DNA of 64,000 nt from Luteimonas chenhongjianii (GTDB taxonomy: Bacteria > Pseudomonadota > Gammaproteobacteria > Xanthomonadales > Xanthomonadaceae). Shown here one piece after another: positions 18,221 through 31,305 of the stretch (position 1 is the stretch's first letter; every line of letters starts with the position of its first letter). The DNA lies in contig NZ_CP023406.1 of assembly GCF_002327105.1 (NCBI RefSeq), positions 620,001-684,000 on the forward strand. Direction: 5' to 3'. The translations under genes and the position numbers were made by a program. Below the pieces are notes generated by a model. The model was given only the letters and a program-made list of their open reading frames with translations, was not told the DNA's origin and made no database searches.

Positions 18221-19861
18221 GTGAATGCCGTCATCAAAACCGCCCCGTCTGCCGATGCACCCCGCTTCACCTTGCCCGCCGACACCGCGACCGATCTGCT
18301 CGATGCCCCGGCGCTGGCGTTCCTGGCCGAACTGCACCAGCGTTTCGAACCGCGCCGACGGGCCTTGCTCACGGCCCGGGGCGAGCGCCAGGCCGCATAC
18401 GATGCCGGCGCGCTCCCGGACTTCCGCGTCGCCAGCCGGGCTATCCGCGAAACCGAATGGCGGGTGGCGCCGCTGCCGGCGGCCCTGCGCGACCGCCGGG
18501 TCGAGATCACCGGGCCGGTCGACCCGAAGATGGTCATCAACGCGCTGAACTCCGGCGCCAACTGCTACATGGCCGACTTCGAGGACTCGACCGCCCCCAC
18601 CTGGCACAACCTGCTGACCGGACAGCGCGCACTGCGCGATGCCGTTGCCGGCACCCTGGAATTCAACGCGCCGGGCGGCAAGCGCTACACGCTCAGGCCC
18701 GAGGACCAGCGCGCCGTGCTGCTGGTGCGGCCCCGCGGCTGGCACCTCGACGAGAAGCACGTGTGCATCGGCGACGGCCCGGGCGCCGGGTCACAGGCGC
18801 CGATGTCGGCTGCGCTGTTCGACGCGGGCCTGTTCGCGTTCCACAACGCCCATGCGCTGGCGGCGAAGGATCGCGGCCCGTACTTCTACATCCCCAAGCT
18901 GGAATCGGCGGACGAGGCCCGGCTGTGGGACGACGTACTGGCCTATATCGAGCGCAGGCTCGGCCTGCCGGGCGGCCAGATCCGCGTCACCGTGCTGATC
19001 GAAACGCTGCCTGCGGTGTTCGAGATGGACGAGATCCTGCACGCGCTCAAGGACCGCGTCGCGGGCCTCAACTGCGGCCGCTGGGACTACATCTTCTCCT
19101 ACATCAAGACCTTCCGGCGGCACCGCGACCGCGTACTGCCCGAGCGCGCCCAGGTCACGATGGCGCAGCCGTTCCTCAAGGCGTACTCCGAGCTGCTGAT
19201 CCAGACCTGTCATCGCCGCGGCGCGCACGCGATGGGCGGCATGGCCGCGCAGATCCCGATCGCCGACGATGCGACCGCCAACGAGATCGCGATGTCGCGC
19301 GTGCGCGCCGACAAGCTGCGCGAGGTCACCGCGGGCCATGACGGCACCTGGGTCGCGCACCCGGCGCTGATCCCACTGGCCAGGCAGGTCTTCGACGAGC
19401 GCATGCGCGGCCCGCACCAGCACGCGATGACGCGTGATGACGTGCTGGTCGACCGGGACGATCTGATCGCGCCGCCGATCGGCACGATCAGCCGGGCAGG
19501 GTTCGACGGCAATGTCGAGGTCTGTGTGCGCTACATCGCCGCCTGGCTCGACGGCAATGGCTGCGTACCGATCCACCACATGATGGAGGACGCGGCGACC
19601 GCCGAGATCGCACGCGCGCAGTTGTGGCAATGGATCCACTACGCCGACGACGGCCACGCGCCGCTGCATCTCGACGACGGCACCGCGATCGATGCCGCGC
19701 TGCTGGACCGCGTGCTGCTGGGCCTGCCCTCGAAGCTGGCGGGCCTGGACATCCCGGGAGCGGCCCGCGTGCCGGAGGCCATCGCGATGCTGGAGGCACT
19801 GACGCTGCGCGAGACCCTCGAAGACTTCCTCACCGTGCCGGCCTACGCGCGCCTGCCCTGA
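18221..19861 (+). CDS. aceB: Malate synthase A
   Basis: Condenses glyoxylate with acetyl-CoA to malate, the second step of the glyoxylate shunt. The GTG start at 18221, with AAGGA ten bases upstream, gives 546 residues, close to the 533 of E. coli malate synthase A; the frame is open to 18125 but that extension would run through the regulatory repeats. Visible family blocks are KMVINALNSGANCYMADFEDS (residues shown in part), IPKLESADEARLW, VLIETLPAVFEMDEIL with the catalytic Arg/Glu environment, GLNCGRWDYIFS and NGCVPIHHMMEDAATAEIA. The gene precedes aceA by 57 bp in one operon, under the divergent LysR gene. Confidence 0.95.
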   Translation: MNAVIKTAPSADAPRFTLPADTATDLLDAPALAFLAELHQRFEPRRRALLTARGERQAAYDAGALPDFRVASRAIRETEWRVAPLPAALRDRRVEITGPVDPKMVINALNSGANCYMADFEDSTAPTWHNLLTGQRALRDAVAGTLEFNAPGGKRYTLRPEDQRAVLLVRPRGWHLDEKHVCIGDGPGAGSQAPMSAALFDAGLFAFHNAHALAAKDRGPYFYIPKLESADEARLWDDVLAYIERRLGLPGGQIRVTVLIETLPAVFEMDEILHALKDRVAGLNCGRWDYIFSYIKTFRRHRDRVLPERAQVTMAQPFLKAYSELLIQTCHRRGAHAMGGMAAQIPIADDATANEIAMSRVRADKLREVTAGHDGTWVAHPALIPLARQVFDERMRGPHQHAMTRDDVLVDRDDLIAPPIGTISRAGFDGNVEVCVRYIAAWLDGNGCVPIHHMMEDAATAEIARAQLWQWIHYADDGHAPLHLDDGTAIDAALLDRVLLGLPSKLAGLDIPGAARVPEAIAMLEALTLRETLEDFLTVPAYARLP

Positions 19862-19918
19862 GGGCGCGCGCCATCCCGATCGCCTCGGTCCATTCCCGTT
19901 TTGCGAAGGAGATCCGCC

Positions 19919-21250
<1,332 letters not shown>

Positions 21251-21272
21251 GTCCCGGGTCGCGACGAAGCAA

Positions 21273-21298
21273 AGAGGCCGGGGCAATGCCCGGCCTCT
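21273..21298 (+). terminator. Rho-independent terminator of aceBA
   Basis: Ten-bp stem AGAGGCCGGG / CCCGGCCTCT with a 6-nt loop, 23 bases after the aceA stop. The following plus-strand sequence (CTCTGTTG) is only weakly T-rich. It may also serve the convergent S9 peptidase gene. Confidence 0.75.
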
Positions 21299-21328
21299 CT
21301 GTTGCGCAGCGGCCAAGCTGGCCGGTCG

Positions 21329-23422
21329 TTACTTGCGGACTTCCTGCGTGTGCGACTTCAGTGCTTCGGCCAGCCCCGGCACGCCGTCGGCTCCCGTCGG
21401 CACGGTGATGCTCGAACCGGTGAATTCCTCACCGATCGGCTGCGAGCGCCCGCCCAGGCAGGTCTCGAGGAAGCCTTCGGCCACCGCGTTGAAAGCCTTG
21501 TTGTTCTCGGGCCGTGCGAAGCCGTGGCCTTCGTCGGGGAACAGCACATAGGTGACCGGGATGTTCTTCGCGGTCATCGCCTCGACGATCTGGTCGCTTT
21601 CGGCCTGCTTCACGCGCGGATCGTTCGCACCCTGGCCGATCAGCAGCGGCTTGGTGATCGCATCGGCGCGGCTCAGCGGCGAGCGCTCGGTCAACCAGGC
21701 CTTGCCTTCGTCGGTGCGCGGGTCGCCCATGCGCCGGGTCAGTTGCTCGAAGAAGCTCGCCCAGTACGGCGGCACCGTCGACAGCAACGTATTGAGGTTG
21801 GCCGGGCCGACGATGTCGACGCCGCAGGCGAACGTCTCCGGCGTGAACGTCAGGCCGACCAGCGTGGCGTAGCCGCCGTAGCTGCCACCCATGATCGCGA
21901 CCTTGTCGGGCGTGGTGACCCCACTGTCGACCGCCCACTGCACGGCGTCGATCAGATCGTCGTGCATCTTCGCCGCCCACTCGCCGTTGCCGGCGTTGGT
22001 GAATTCCTTGCCGAAGCCGGTCGAGCCGCGGAAGTTCACGCTCAGCACCGCATACCCCCGGTTCGCCAGCCACTGGTCCATCGAGCTGTAGCCGTAACCG
22101 TCGCGCGCCCACGGGCCGCCGTGCACCAGCAAGACCATCGGCACCGGTGCATCGGCCTTGCCGTCGTTGTCGGCGTCGGCGTGCTTGGGCAGGGTGAGAT
22201 AGCTGACGAGGGTGAGGCCATCGCGCGACTTGAGCTCCAGCGGCCACATCGGCACCAGCGGCTTGCCGTCCAGCGCCGGCCGGCCGGAGAACAACTTGGT
22301 CAAGGTGCCTTCGGCACCGTTCTCGCCGCGGTCGTAACGGTAGTAGACCACCGGTGATTCGGCGGCCGAGTACGCGACCAGCCAATGCTTGTCGTCCAGA
22401 GTCCGGCTGTTGATCGAGACCTCGCCCGGGCCGATCGCCTCGAGCCTGGCGAGATCGGCCTTGATGCTGTCGTCGAGCGGGGTCCATTCCTCGCGCAGGT
22501 AGTCGACCGACACCGCCTGCAGCACACCGGTGCGCGGATCGGTCAGGCCGCCGCCGACATCGGCGCGCGGATCCTGATGCACGAGCGTCTTCTCGCCGCT
22601 GGTCGTGTCGATGGCATACAGCGCCGCGGTGTTGCGATCGCGTGAGTCGGACATGTAGAGCGTCCGGCCGTCTTCGGTCAGCCCGGTGGGCGTGGTGGTC
22701 AGCACGTCCTCGAACGGAATGTCGTCCTGGACCTCCCAGGCATCGCCGTTGCGACGCAGGACGTCCATGCCGCCATCGGGCCGACTGCGCGACGCGAAGC
22801 GCAGCGCGTAATCGGCATCGGCGATGTAGCCGGCGATCTGGTCGGTGTTCTGCTCGACCAGGCTGCGCTCGCCGCTGGCGAGATCGACCCTGTAGAGATC
22901 GTGCCACTGCGGGTCGCGGTCGTTCATGCCCACCAGCAAGGTGTCGGGCTGGCGATGGCTGACGCCGACGACCTGTGCGGTGGTCTTGGGGAACGGTGTG
23001 AGATCGCGCGACTGCGCGCTCTCCACGTCCACCGCGAACAGATGGAAATCCTCGTCACCGCCGGTGTCGCGCAGGTACAGCAGCGTGCCCGGCTTGTAGG
23101 TCCAGAAATAGCTGCGGATACCGCGCGCGGTGTCCTGGGTGACCGCCTTCGCCGCGGTCGGATTGTCGGCCGGCGCGACCCAGACATTCATCGTGCCGTC
23201 GACCGGCGCGATCCAGCTCAGGTACTGCCCGTCCGGGCTCAGCTGCACGGCGGCGCGCTCGGGATTGCCGAACAGCGCTTCGCGGGGGATCAGTTCGACA
23301 TCGGCCAGCGTCTTCGGCGCGGCAGCGGCGGGTGCCTGCGCGGCAGGATCGGCAGGTTCATTGCGACCGCCACAGGCGGTCAGCGCGACGGCGATGCCGG
23401 TCGCGAGCATGAGTTGACGCAT
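21329..23422 (-). CDS. S9-family (prolyl oligopeptidase-like) serine peptidase, lipoprotein
   Basis: A 697-residue exported peptidase. Start ATG 23422 gives MRQLMLATGIAVALTAC, a lipoprotein signal with lipobox LTAC; an open frame to 23638 lacks it. The N-terminal half has beta-propeller-like repeats (LSPDGQYLSWIAPVDG, LTEDGRTLYMSDSRD). The C-terminal alpha/beta hydrolase carries the nucleophile Ser514 in GGSYGGYA, the Asp in ANDPRVKQAESDQ and the His in DEGHGF. Enzymes of this type cleave short peptides, often dipeptidyl or acylaminoacyl peptidases. It is probably periplasmic and one of several peptide-degrading lipoproteins here. Confidence 0.9.
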   Translation of the reverse strand: MRQLMLATGIAVALTACGGRNEPADPAAQAPAAAAPKTLADVELIPREALFGNPERAAVQLSPDGQYLSWIAPVDGTMNVWVAPADNPTAAKAVTQDTARGIRSYFWTYKPGTLLYLRDTGGDEDFHLFAVDVESAQSRDLTPFPKTTAQVVGVSHRQPDTLLVGMNDRDPQWHDLYRVDLASGERSLVEQNTDQIAGYIADADYALRFASRSRPDGGMDVLRRNGDAWEVQDDIPFEDVLTTTPTGLTEDGRTLYMSDSRDRNTAALYAIDTTSGEKTLVHQDPRADVGGGLTDPRTGVLQAVSVDYLREEWTPLDDSIKADLARLEAIGPGEVSINSRTLDDKHWLVAYSAAESPVVYYRYDRGENGAEGTLTKLFSGRPALDGKPLVPMWPLELKSRDGLTLVSYLTLPKHADADNDGKADAPVPMVLLVHGGPWARDGYGYSSMDQWLANRGYAVLSVNFRGSTGFGKEFTNAGNGEWAAKMHDDLIDAVQWAVDSGVTTPDKVAIMGGSYGGYATLVGLTFTPETFACGVDIVGPANLNTLLSTVPPYWASFFEQLTRRMGDPRTDEGKAWLTERSPLSRADAITKPLLIGQGANDPRVKQAESDQIVEAMTAKNIPVTYVLFPDEGHGFARPENNKAFNAVAEGFLETCLGGRSQPIGEEFTGSSITVPTGADGVPGLAEALKSHTQEVRK

Positions 23423-23698
23423 TGGTTGTCCCCTGAGTGAGTGGCGCCGGCTGACGCTAGCGCGATGGCGCCGATGTTTGCAACGCGTCAAGCACAAGGG
23501 GGGTGACCCCGGCAGTGAACCCACTGCGGCGACGAGACCGCCGCCTCCCGGAAGCGGTAACAGCGCAAAAGGCCACGCCGGTCGTGAGCGGGAGTGGGCG
23601 CATGGTTTCCCCGGGGAATTTGCGTGGCACGCTGGCATGCCGGCAATCCGATGGCGTTGGAAGAAGTCGTCAGGTGCGGAGCGTGGCTGGCAACGGGA

Positions 23699-25213
<1,515 letters not shown>

Positions 25214-25222
25214 GGAGTCTCC

Positions 25223-26070
<848 letters not shown>

Positions 26071-26482
26071 GCTACGGCTCACGGCTGAACGCCCGCGCAG
26101 GCACGCGACGCAGTGGCCGTCGCGGCCAGCCCAGCGGCGGGTCGATCAGCGCCTGGCGACACGTCAGGGTGTGGCTGTCAGCTGAGGAGGGGATGGCCAC
26201 GGGCCTGGACGCTTCGGGCTGCCCTTGCAGATGCGCAGTCACGACAACGACTCAGCGCATGCGCCTATGGCGCGGACCGGTTCTGCGCGAAGGCGCCGAC
26301 CGTCAGGGGCGTGCATTACGGTCCCGCCAATATCCGCCCGCAGGCTGAGCTACGCCGTATCCGGGGGGTTATTTCACCTACGGGAGCGAGGCGCGAGTCT
26401 CCGCATCAGCGGACGCCTTCTGGTCGTCCGCGATGGGCGCGCATAGTGCACGCCCGGTAACAGGGTTGCCTCTGCGGAGCGT
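26071..26482. other. Intergenic region between the P-II gene and speE
   Basis: Convergent genes end on both sides. Short frames on both strands lack recognisable domains. No T-tailed hairpin, repeat or RNA gene was identified by eye. Confidence 0.4.
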
Positions 26483-27334
26483 TCAGCCTTCGCCCAGCGC
26501 CTTCGCCACGAACGGCGGCAGCGACTGCGCGCCCTTGTGGATGTCGGCGGTGTAGTAGAGCGTTTCGAACGGCTTGGCGCGTGCGTCGGCCTCGCGGAAG
26601 TCGAAACCCTGGCCCTTGCGCGCCAGCGTGCAACTCCACCAGCCGGTCGGGTAGCACGGCTGCGGGAACGGCAGGGTCTGGAACGTCGTGAAGCCGGCCT
26701 TGCCCATCTCGGCGCGCATGGCCTGGATCAGCTCCAGCAGCACCAGCGGCGATTCCGACTGCTGGACGAGGATGCCGTCGTCCTTCAGCGCGCGGTGGCA
26801 GCTTTCGAAGAACGCCTTGTTGAACAGGCCTTCGGCCGGGCCGACCGGATCGGTCGAATCGACGATCACGATGTCGACGCTGCCGGGCGCGCAGTTCGCC
26901 ATGTAGGCGATGCCGTCATCGAAGAGGATCTCGGCGCGCGGGTCGCTATTGGATTCGCACAGCTCGGGAAAGTGCTTCTCCGCCATGCGCGTGACCTGCT
27001 CGTCGATGTCGCACTGCACGGCCTTCTCGACGCCCGGGTGGCGCAGCACTTCGCGCAGCGTGCCGCAATCGCCGCCGCCGATGATGACGACGGTCTTCGG
27101 CGCGGCGTGGGTGAACAGCGCCGGGTGGGACATCATCTCGTGGTAGAGGAAGTTGTCGCGCGTGGTGACCATCATCGCGCCGTCGATCAGCATCACGTTG
27201 CCCCAGTCGGTCGATTCATAGATCTCGATCTTCTGGAACGGCGACTGCACCTCGTCGAGCTTGGCGTTGACGCGGAACCCGATCGCCGAGCCGGAGTTGT
27301 CGAAATTCTCGTAGAGCCAGGTCGGGGCGGTCAT
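26483..27334 (-). CDS. speE: Spermidine synthase
   Basis: Transfers the aminopropyl group of decarboxylated S-adenosylmethionine to putrescine. The 283-residue protein has the spermidine-synthase opening WLYENFDNSGSAIGFRV and the substrate loop YHEMMSHPALFTH. The SAM-binding motif GGGDCGTLREVLRH follows, and the conserved DSTDPVGPAEGLF loop holds the catalytic Asp. Start ATG 27334 gives MTAPTWLYE. It is divergent from speA, so the two genes for successive parts of polyamine synthesis share one control region (27335-27613). Confidence 0.95.
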   Translation of the reverse strand: MTAPTWLYENFDNSGSAIGFRVNAKLDEVQSPFQKIEIYESTDWGNVMLIDGAMMVTTRDNFLYHEMMSHPALFTHAAPKTVVIIGGGDCGTLREVLRHPGVEKAVQCDIDEQVTRMAEKHFPELCESNSDPRAEILFDDGIAYMANCAPGSVDIVIVDSTDPVGPAEGLFNKAFFESCHRALKDDGILVQQSESPLVLLELIQAMRAEMGKAGFTTFQTLPFPQPCYPTGWWSCTLARKGQGFDFREADARAKPFETLYYTADIHKGAQSLPPFVAKALGEG

Positions 27335-27613
27335 GCGCGCAGGTCCATGGGTGTGGGGGCGCGCATTGTAGCCGAGGGTCCGTGACCGCTCGGGGTCGCC
27401 GGGCCCGCTTCGCGGCGGAAATCCGCGCCCGCATGCGCGGCGCCCCCCCACAAAGACCGTGGATGGGGCCCAGCCAAGCCTCGCGCGGCGGGTGCGCACG
27501 GTCGCCCATGCGCCCCAGCGTTCGCGCCCGCTGCCGGTGCCGGTGCCGCTGGACGCGAGTCACCGTCGCTTGGGGCGCCAGCCCCTAGACTATGCGGCCC
27601 ACGTACACCCGGA
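27335..27613. promoter_or_regulatory. Shared control region of divergent speE and speA
   Basis: About 280 bp between the divergent coding starts. Promoters for both genes must lie here, but the sequence is very GC-rich and no convincing -35/-10 pair or operator dyad could be picked out by eye. Confidence 0.4.
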
Positions 27614-29512
27614 ATGCCGCCGATGACCGCCTGGTCCACCGACCTCGCCCGCAAGACCTATTCGATCCCGCACTGGAGCGAAGGGTATTTCGACGTCGAC
27701 GACGCGGGTCGCATCGTCGTGTCGCCGCGCGGCGCCCACGGCCCGACCATTGCGCTGTCGGAGGCTGTCGATGCGGCGCGCGCCAATGGCGCGCAGCTGC
27801 CGATGCTGGTGCGCTTCCCCGATATCCTCGGTGACCGTCTCGCGCGCTTGCAGGAGGCGTTCGCGCAGGCCCAGGCGCAGTGGGAATACCCGGGCGGCTA
27901 CACGGCGGTCTACCCGATCAAGGTCAACCAGCACCGCGGCGTCGCCGGCACCCTGGCCAGCCACCACGGTGACGGCTTCGGCCTGGAAGCGGGCAGCAAG
28001 CCGGAACTGATGGCGGTGCTGGCGCTGTCTCGGCCGGGTGGGCTGGTGGTCTGCAACGGCTACAAGGACCGCGAATACATCCGTCTGGCGCTGATCGGCC
28101 GCAAACTCGGGCTGCAGACGTTCATCGTCGTCGAAAAGCCCTCCGAACTGGCGCTGGTGATGGAAGAGGCCGCCGCGCTCGGGGTCAAGCCGGGCCTGGG
28201 CGTGCGCATGCGGCTGGCCTCGCTGGGGGCCGGCAAGTGGCAGAACAGCGGCGGCGACAAGGCCAAGTTCGGCCTCAACCCGCGCCAGCTGCTGGACCTG
28301 TGGAAGAAGCTGCGCGATGCCGGCATGGCCGACTGCCTGCAGCTGCTGCATTTCCACATGGGCTCGCAGATCTCCAATGTCCGCGACATCGCCAACGGCA
28401 TGCGCGAGGCGACGCGCTACTTCGTAGAGCTGAGCAGGCTTGGCGCGGTGATCAGCCACGTCGACGTCGGTGGTGGTCTGGGTGTGGATTACGAGGGCAC
28501 CCGCTCGCGCAGCTACAACTCGGTCAACTACAGCGTGCGCCAGTACGCCGGCTCGATCGTGCAGCCGCTGGCCCAGGCCTGCGCCGAGCACGGGCTTACC
28601 CCGCCGCGCATCGTCACCGAATGCGGCCGCGCGATGACCGCCCACCACGCGGTGCTGGTCGCCAATGTCTCGGAAGTCGAGCGCGCCCCCGAAGGCCGCG
28701 TGCCTGACGTCCACGATGACGAGCCGGCAGTGGTCGCCAACCTGCGCGAGTTGCATGGCGAACTGAGTTCGCGCCCGGCGGTGGAGCTGTTCCACGAAGC
28801 GCAGCACCAGCATGCCGAGGGCCTGGCACTGTACGCGCTCGGCCAGCTCGATCTCACCCATCGCGCGCGCATCGACGATCTCTTCTATGCGATCGCCCAT
28901 GCGGTGCGCGCGCGCCTGACCTTCGACGAGAAGAGCCACCGTCCGCTGCTCGACGAACTCAACGAGCGCCTGGTCGACAAGTACTTCGTCAACTTCAGCG
29001 TGTTCGAATCGATGCCCGATGTCTGGGCGATCGAACAGGTGTTCCCGATCGTGCCGATCGAACGTCTGGACGAGATGCCCGAGCGTCGTGGCGTGATCGC
29101 GGATCTGACCTGCGATTCCGACGGCAAGATCGACATCTACGTCGAGAACGAGGACCTCGACAGCTCGCTGCCGCTGCATCCGCTGCGCAAGGGCGAGCAG
29201 TACCGGCTGGGGTTCTTCATGGTGGGCGCCTACCAGGAGATCCTCGGCGACATCCACAACCTCTTCGGCGACACCGATGCGATCGAAGTGAAGATCGATG
29301 GCAACGGCTTCGCGGTCGCGCAGCAGCGCCGCGGTGACACCACCGACGTGATGCTGGACTACGTGGGCTATGCACTGCCGGACCTGCGCGCGCGCTATGT
29401 CGAGCTGGTCGACGATGCATCGCTGCCGGGCGACGAATCGCAGCGGCTCAAGGATGCGCTCGAGGCCGGGCTCACCGGCTACACCTATCTGGACGACACA
29501 CCGCTGGAGTGA
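27614..29512 (+). CDS. speA: Biosynthetic arginine decarboxylase
   Basis: Makes agmatine from arginine, the first step of the agmatine route to putrescine. The 632-residue PLP enzyme has the Schiff-base Lys103 in YPIKVNQHRGV, the PLP phosphate loop region LGVDYEG and the catalytic (L)TCDSDGKID segment near residue 497. The length agrees with SpeA (about 630-660). Starts at 27614 (MPPMTAW) and 27623 (MTAW) are equally possible. Divergent from speE. The stop lies 12 bases from the end of the convergent EF-hand gene. Confidence 0.95.
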   Translation: MPPMTAWSTDLARKTYSIPHWSEGYFDVDDAGRIVVSPRGAHGPTIALSEAVDAARANGAQLPMLVRFPDILGDRLARLQEAFAQAQAQWEYPGGYTAVYPIKVNQHRGVAGTLASHHGDGFGLEAGSKPELMAVLALSRPGGLVVCNGYKDREYIRLALIGRKLGLQTFIVVEKPSELALVMEEAAALGVKPGLGVRMRLASLGAGKWQNSGGDKAKFGLNPRQLLDLWKKLRDAGMADCLQLLHFHMGSQISNVRDIANGMREATRYFVELSRLGAVISHVDVGGGLGVDYEGTRSRSYNSVNYSVRQYAGSIVQPLAQACAEHGLTPPRIVTECGRAMTAHHAVLVANVSEVERAPEGRVPDVHDDEPAVVANLRELHGELSSRPAVELFHEAQHQHAEGLALYALGQLDLTHRARIDDLFYAIAHAVRARLTFDEKSHRPLLDELNERLVDKYFVNFSVFESMPDVWAIEQVFPIVPIERLDEMPERRGVIADLTCDSDGKIDIYVENEDLDSSLPLHPLRKGEQYRLGFFMVGAYQEILGDIHNLFGDTDAIEVKIDGNGFAVAQQRRGDTTDVMLDYVGYALPDLRARYVELVDDASLPGDESQRLKDALEAGLTGYTYLDDTPLE

Positions 29513-29524
29513 TGCGGGCCGCGC

Positions 29525-29968
29525 TCAGCGCGGCGCGACGCCGAACAGCTGTCGCGCCTCCTGCAGCGTCACTTGGCCGTCCCTGTCGAAGTCGGCCTGC
29601 AGCAGCAGGCCGAGCTGCCCCTGCTGGAAGTTGGCCAGGGTGATGCGGCCATCGCCGTCGAGATCGTAGAAGGCGAGAACGCCGCTAATCACCTTCGCCT
29701 GGAGGTCGGGCGGAAGCGACGAGGCGCCCGCATCGAGCTGCTGCTTGCGGACTTCGGCAACACTCCAGAGACCGTCGCCATCGAGATCGTGCCTGCGGAA
29801 TTCGCGGGCGGTCGCCACGTCGCTTTCGGCCACGGTGATCACGCCGTCACGATTGGCATCGGCCTCGCGGAACACGCTCTCGACCTGCGCAGCGCCGCGT
29901 GGATTGCTCCAGCACGGCAGTGTCATCAACAGCAGCGGCATCAGCGTGGCGGCGGAGAATCCCTTCAT
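29525..29968 (-). CDS. Exported EF-hand calcium-binding protein
   Basis: A 147-residue protein beginning MKGFSAATLMPLLLMTLPCWS, a probable signal peptide. Four EF-hand-type loops can be read: DANRDGVITVAE, DLDGDGLWSVAE, DLDGDGRITLAN and DFDRDGQVTLQE. The first, second and fourth have all canonical ligand positions with Glu at position 12; the third ends in Asn and may bind weakly. Function is unknown beyond probable calcium binding in the periplasm. A frame open to 30652 upstream has no domain and overlaps the divergent MBL gene, so the start at 29968 is used. Confidence 0.82.
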   Translation of the reverse strand: MKGFSAATLMPLLLMTLPCWSNPRGAAQVESVFREADANRDGVITVAESDVATAREFRRHDLDGDGLWSVAEVRKQQLDAGASSLPPDLQAKVISGVLAFYDLDGDGRITLANFQQGQLGLLLQADFDRDGQVTLQEARQLFGVAPR

Positions 29969-30188
29969 TGCGTGGCGTCCTGCCTGGGGTTGCCGACACG
30001 TTAGCAAGGCGCGCAGCGCTCGGACTCGCGGCGGGGCATCGGATTTCCCCGCGTGCGCCGGCTGCGAATCGTCGCGGCCGCCATTCGCGACATGCAGTGG
30101 GCCGCAGGCGACGGCATTGCGGGCCGGCGCGCGGTCTATGCTGCGCCGATCGCGCGCCATGCCGCGCCCACGCCGACAGAGGTTTCCA

Positions 30189-31145
30189 ATGCGTCGCTTC
30201 AATGCCCACCGCGCCGTCCTCGGCCTCGCGCTCGCCGCCGCGCTCACGGCCTGCGCCGATCCCGCGCCGCCGCCAACCACGGTCGACGCACCGCCGCCGC
30301 CGATGGCGACGGTCGATACCGCGCCCACCATCGAAAGCGCCGACGTCCATCGTTTCCGCATCGGCACGCTCGACGCCGCGGTCCTGCGCGACGGCGACAT
30401 CGCGTTTGCAAATGACGGAAAGACGCTGGGCATCGGCGCGCCCAGGGCGGAGATGGACGCGGTCCTGACGAAGGCGGGCGAGGGGACCGACACCGTGCGC
30501 CTCGGCGTGCAGGCGCTGCTGGTGCGCAGCGGCGATCGCGTGCTGCTCTTCGACACTGGCGCCGGTGAGGCGAAGTTCGCCGATGCAGGGCGCCTGCCCA
30601 CGTCACTGCGCGCGGCCGGCATCGAGCCCGACCAGGTCAGCGACATCTTCATCAGCCACGCCCATGGCGATCATGTCGGTGGCCTGGTGGATGCGGCGGG
30701 CCGGCCGATGTTCGCCAATGCGACCGTGCACCTGTCGGCGCCGGAATGGCAGGCGCTGCAGGGCGATGCCTCGAACGCCGCGCTCGTCGCCGCGATCGCG
30801 CCCCGTGTCGATGCGTTCGCGCCGGGCGCGGGGATCCTGCCGGGCGTCACCGCGGTCGAAGTCACGGGCCACACACCCGGCCACAGTGCCTTCGAGATCG
30901 CCGATGGCGACGCGCGCCTGCTCTACATCGGCGACGCGGCGCATCATTTCGCCGTCTCGGTGCAGCGTCCGCAATGGACGATCGCGTTCGATGGCGACGC
31001 GCCCACTGCCGAGGCCAGTCGCGAAGCCCTGCTCGCGCGGGTGGCGGACAGCGGCCTGACCATCGCCTCGCCGCATTTCCCGTTCCCGGGGCTGGGCCAT
31101 ATCGTGCGCCGTGACGACGGCTTCGTCTGGGCGCCGCTGCAGTAG
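30189..31145 (+). CDS. MBL-fold metallo-hydrolase lipoprotein
   Basis: The 318-residue protein starts MRRFNAHRAVLGLALAAALTAC, a lipoprotein signal with lipobox LTAC, then a proline-rich linker. The metallo-beta-lactamase fold follows, with the zinc motif H-x-H-x-D-H (HAHGDH, His157, His159, Asp161, His162), then TGHTPGHSAFEI and IGDAAHH supplying further ligands. Homologues include lactonase- and methyl-parathion-hydrolase-type enzymes. The substrate cannot be named; an N-acyl homoserine lactonase role is possible but not shown. The gene is divergent from the EF-hand gene. Confidence 0.85.
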   Translation: MRRFNAHRAVLGLALAAALTACADPAPPPTTVDAPPPPMATVDTAPTIESADVHRFRIGTLDAAVLRDGDIAFANDGKTLGIGAPRAEMDAVLTKAGEGTDTVRLGVQALLVRSGDRVLLFDTGAGEAKFADAGRLPTSLRAAGIEPDQVSDIFISHAHGDHVGGLVDAAGRPMFANATVHLSAPEWQALQGDASNAALVAAIAPRVDAFAPGAGILPGVTAVEVTGHTPGHSAFEIADGDARLLYIGDAAHHFAVSVQRPQWTIAFDGDAPTAEASREALLARVADSGLTIASPHFPFPGLGHIVRRDDGFVWAPLQ

Positions 31146-31305
31146 CGGCGCGGCCAGCGGTTTCTGCGGCGCCCGTATCCGCCTTCGGGGCGGGCGCCAC
31201 GCGTGCAGAGGAGTCGCTCGGGTTGCGCAGTGGCAGGCGCGGCCTCCGCGCTGCGGTTCGCGCGGCGAGGCATAGCCCGCGGCCCCGCGGGCGCTGTAGA
31301 CGGAA

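Noticed and set aside
23607..23618. TTCCCCGGGGAA palindrome upstream of the S9 peptidase as an operator
   Set aside because: Twelve-base GC-centred palindromes are expected by chance in this DNA, and it is nearly 190 bases from the gene start.
31275..31292. GC-rich inverted repeat as a terminator after the MBL gene
   Set aside because: Arms GCCCGCGG/CCGCGGGC are separated by only two bases and no T-run follows; too weak to call.
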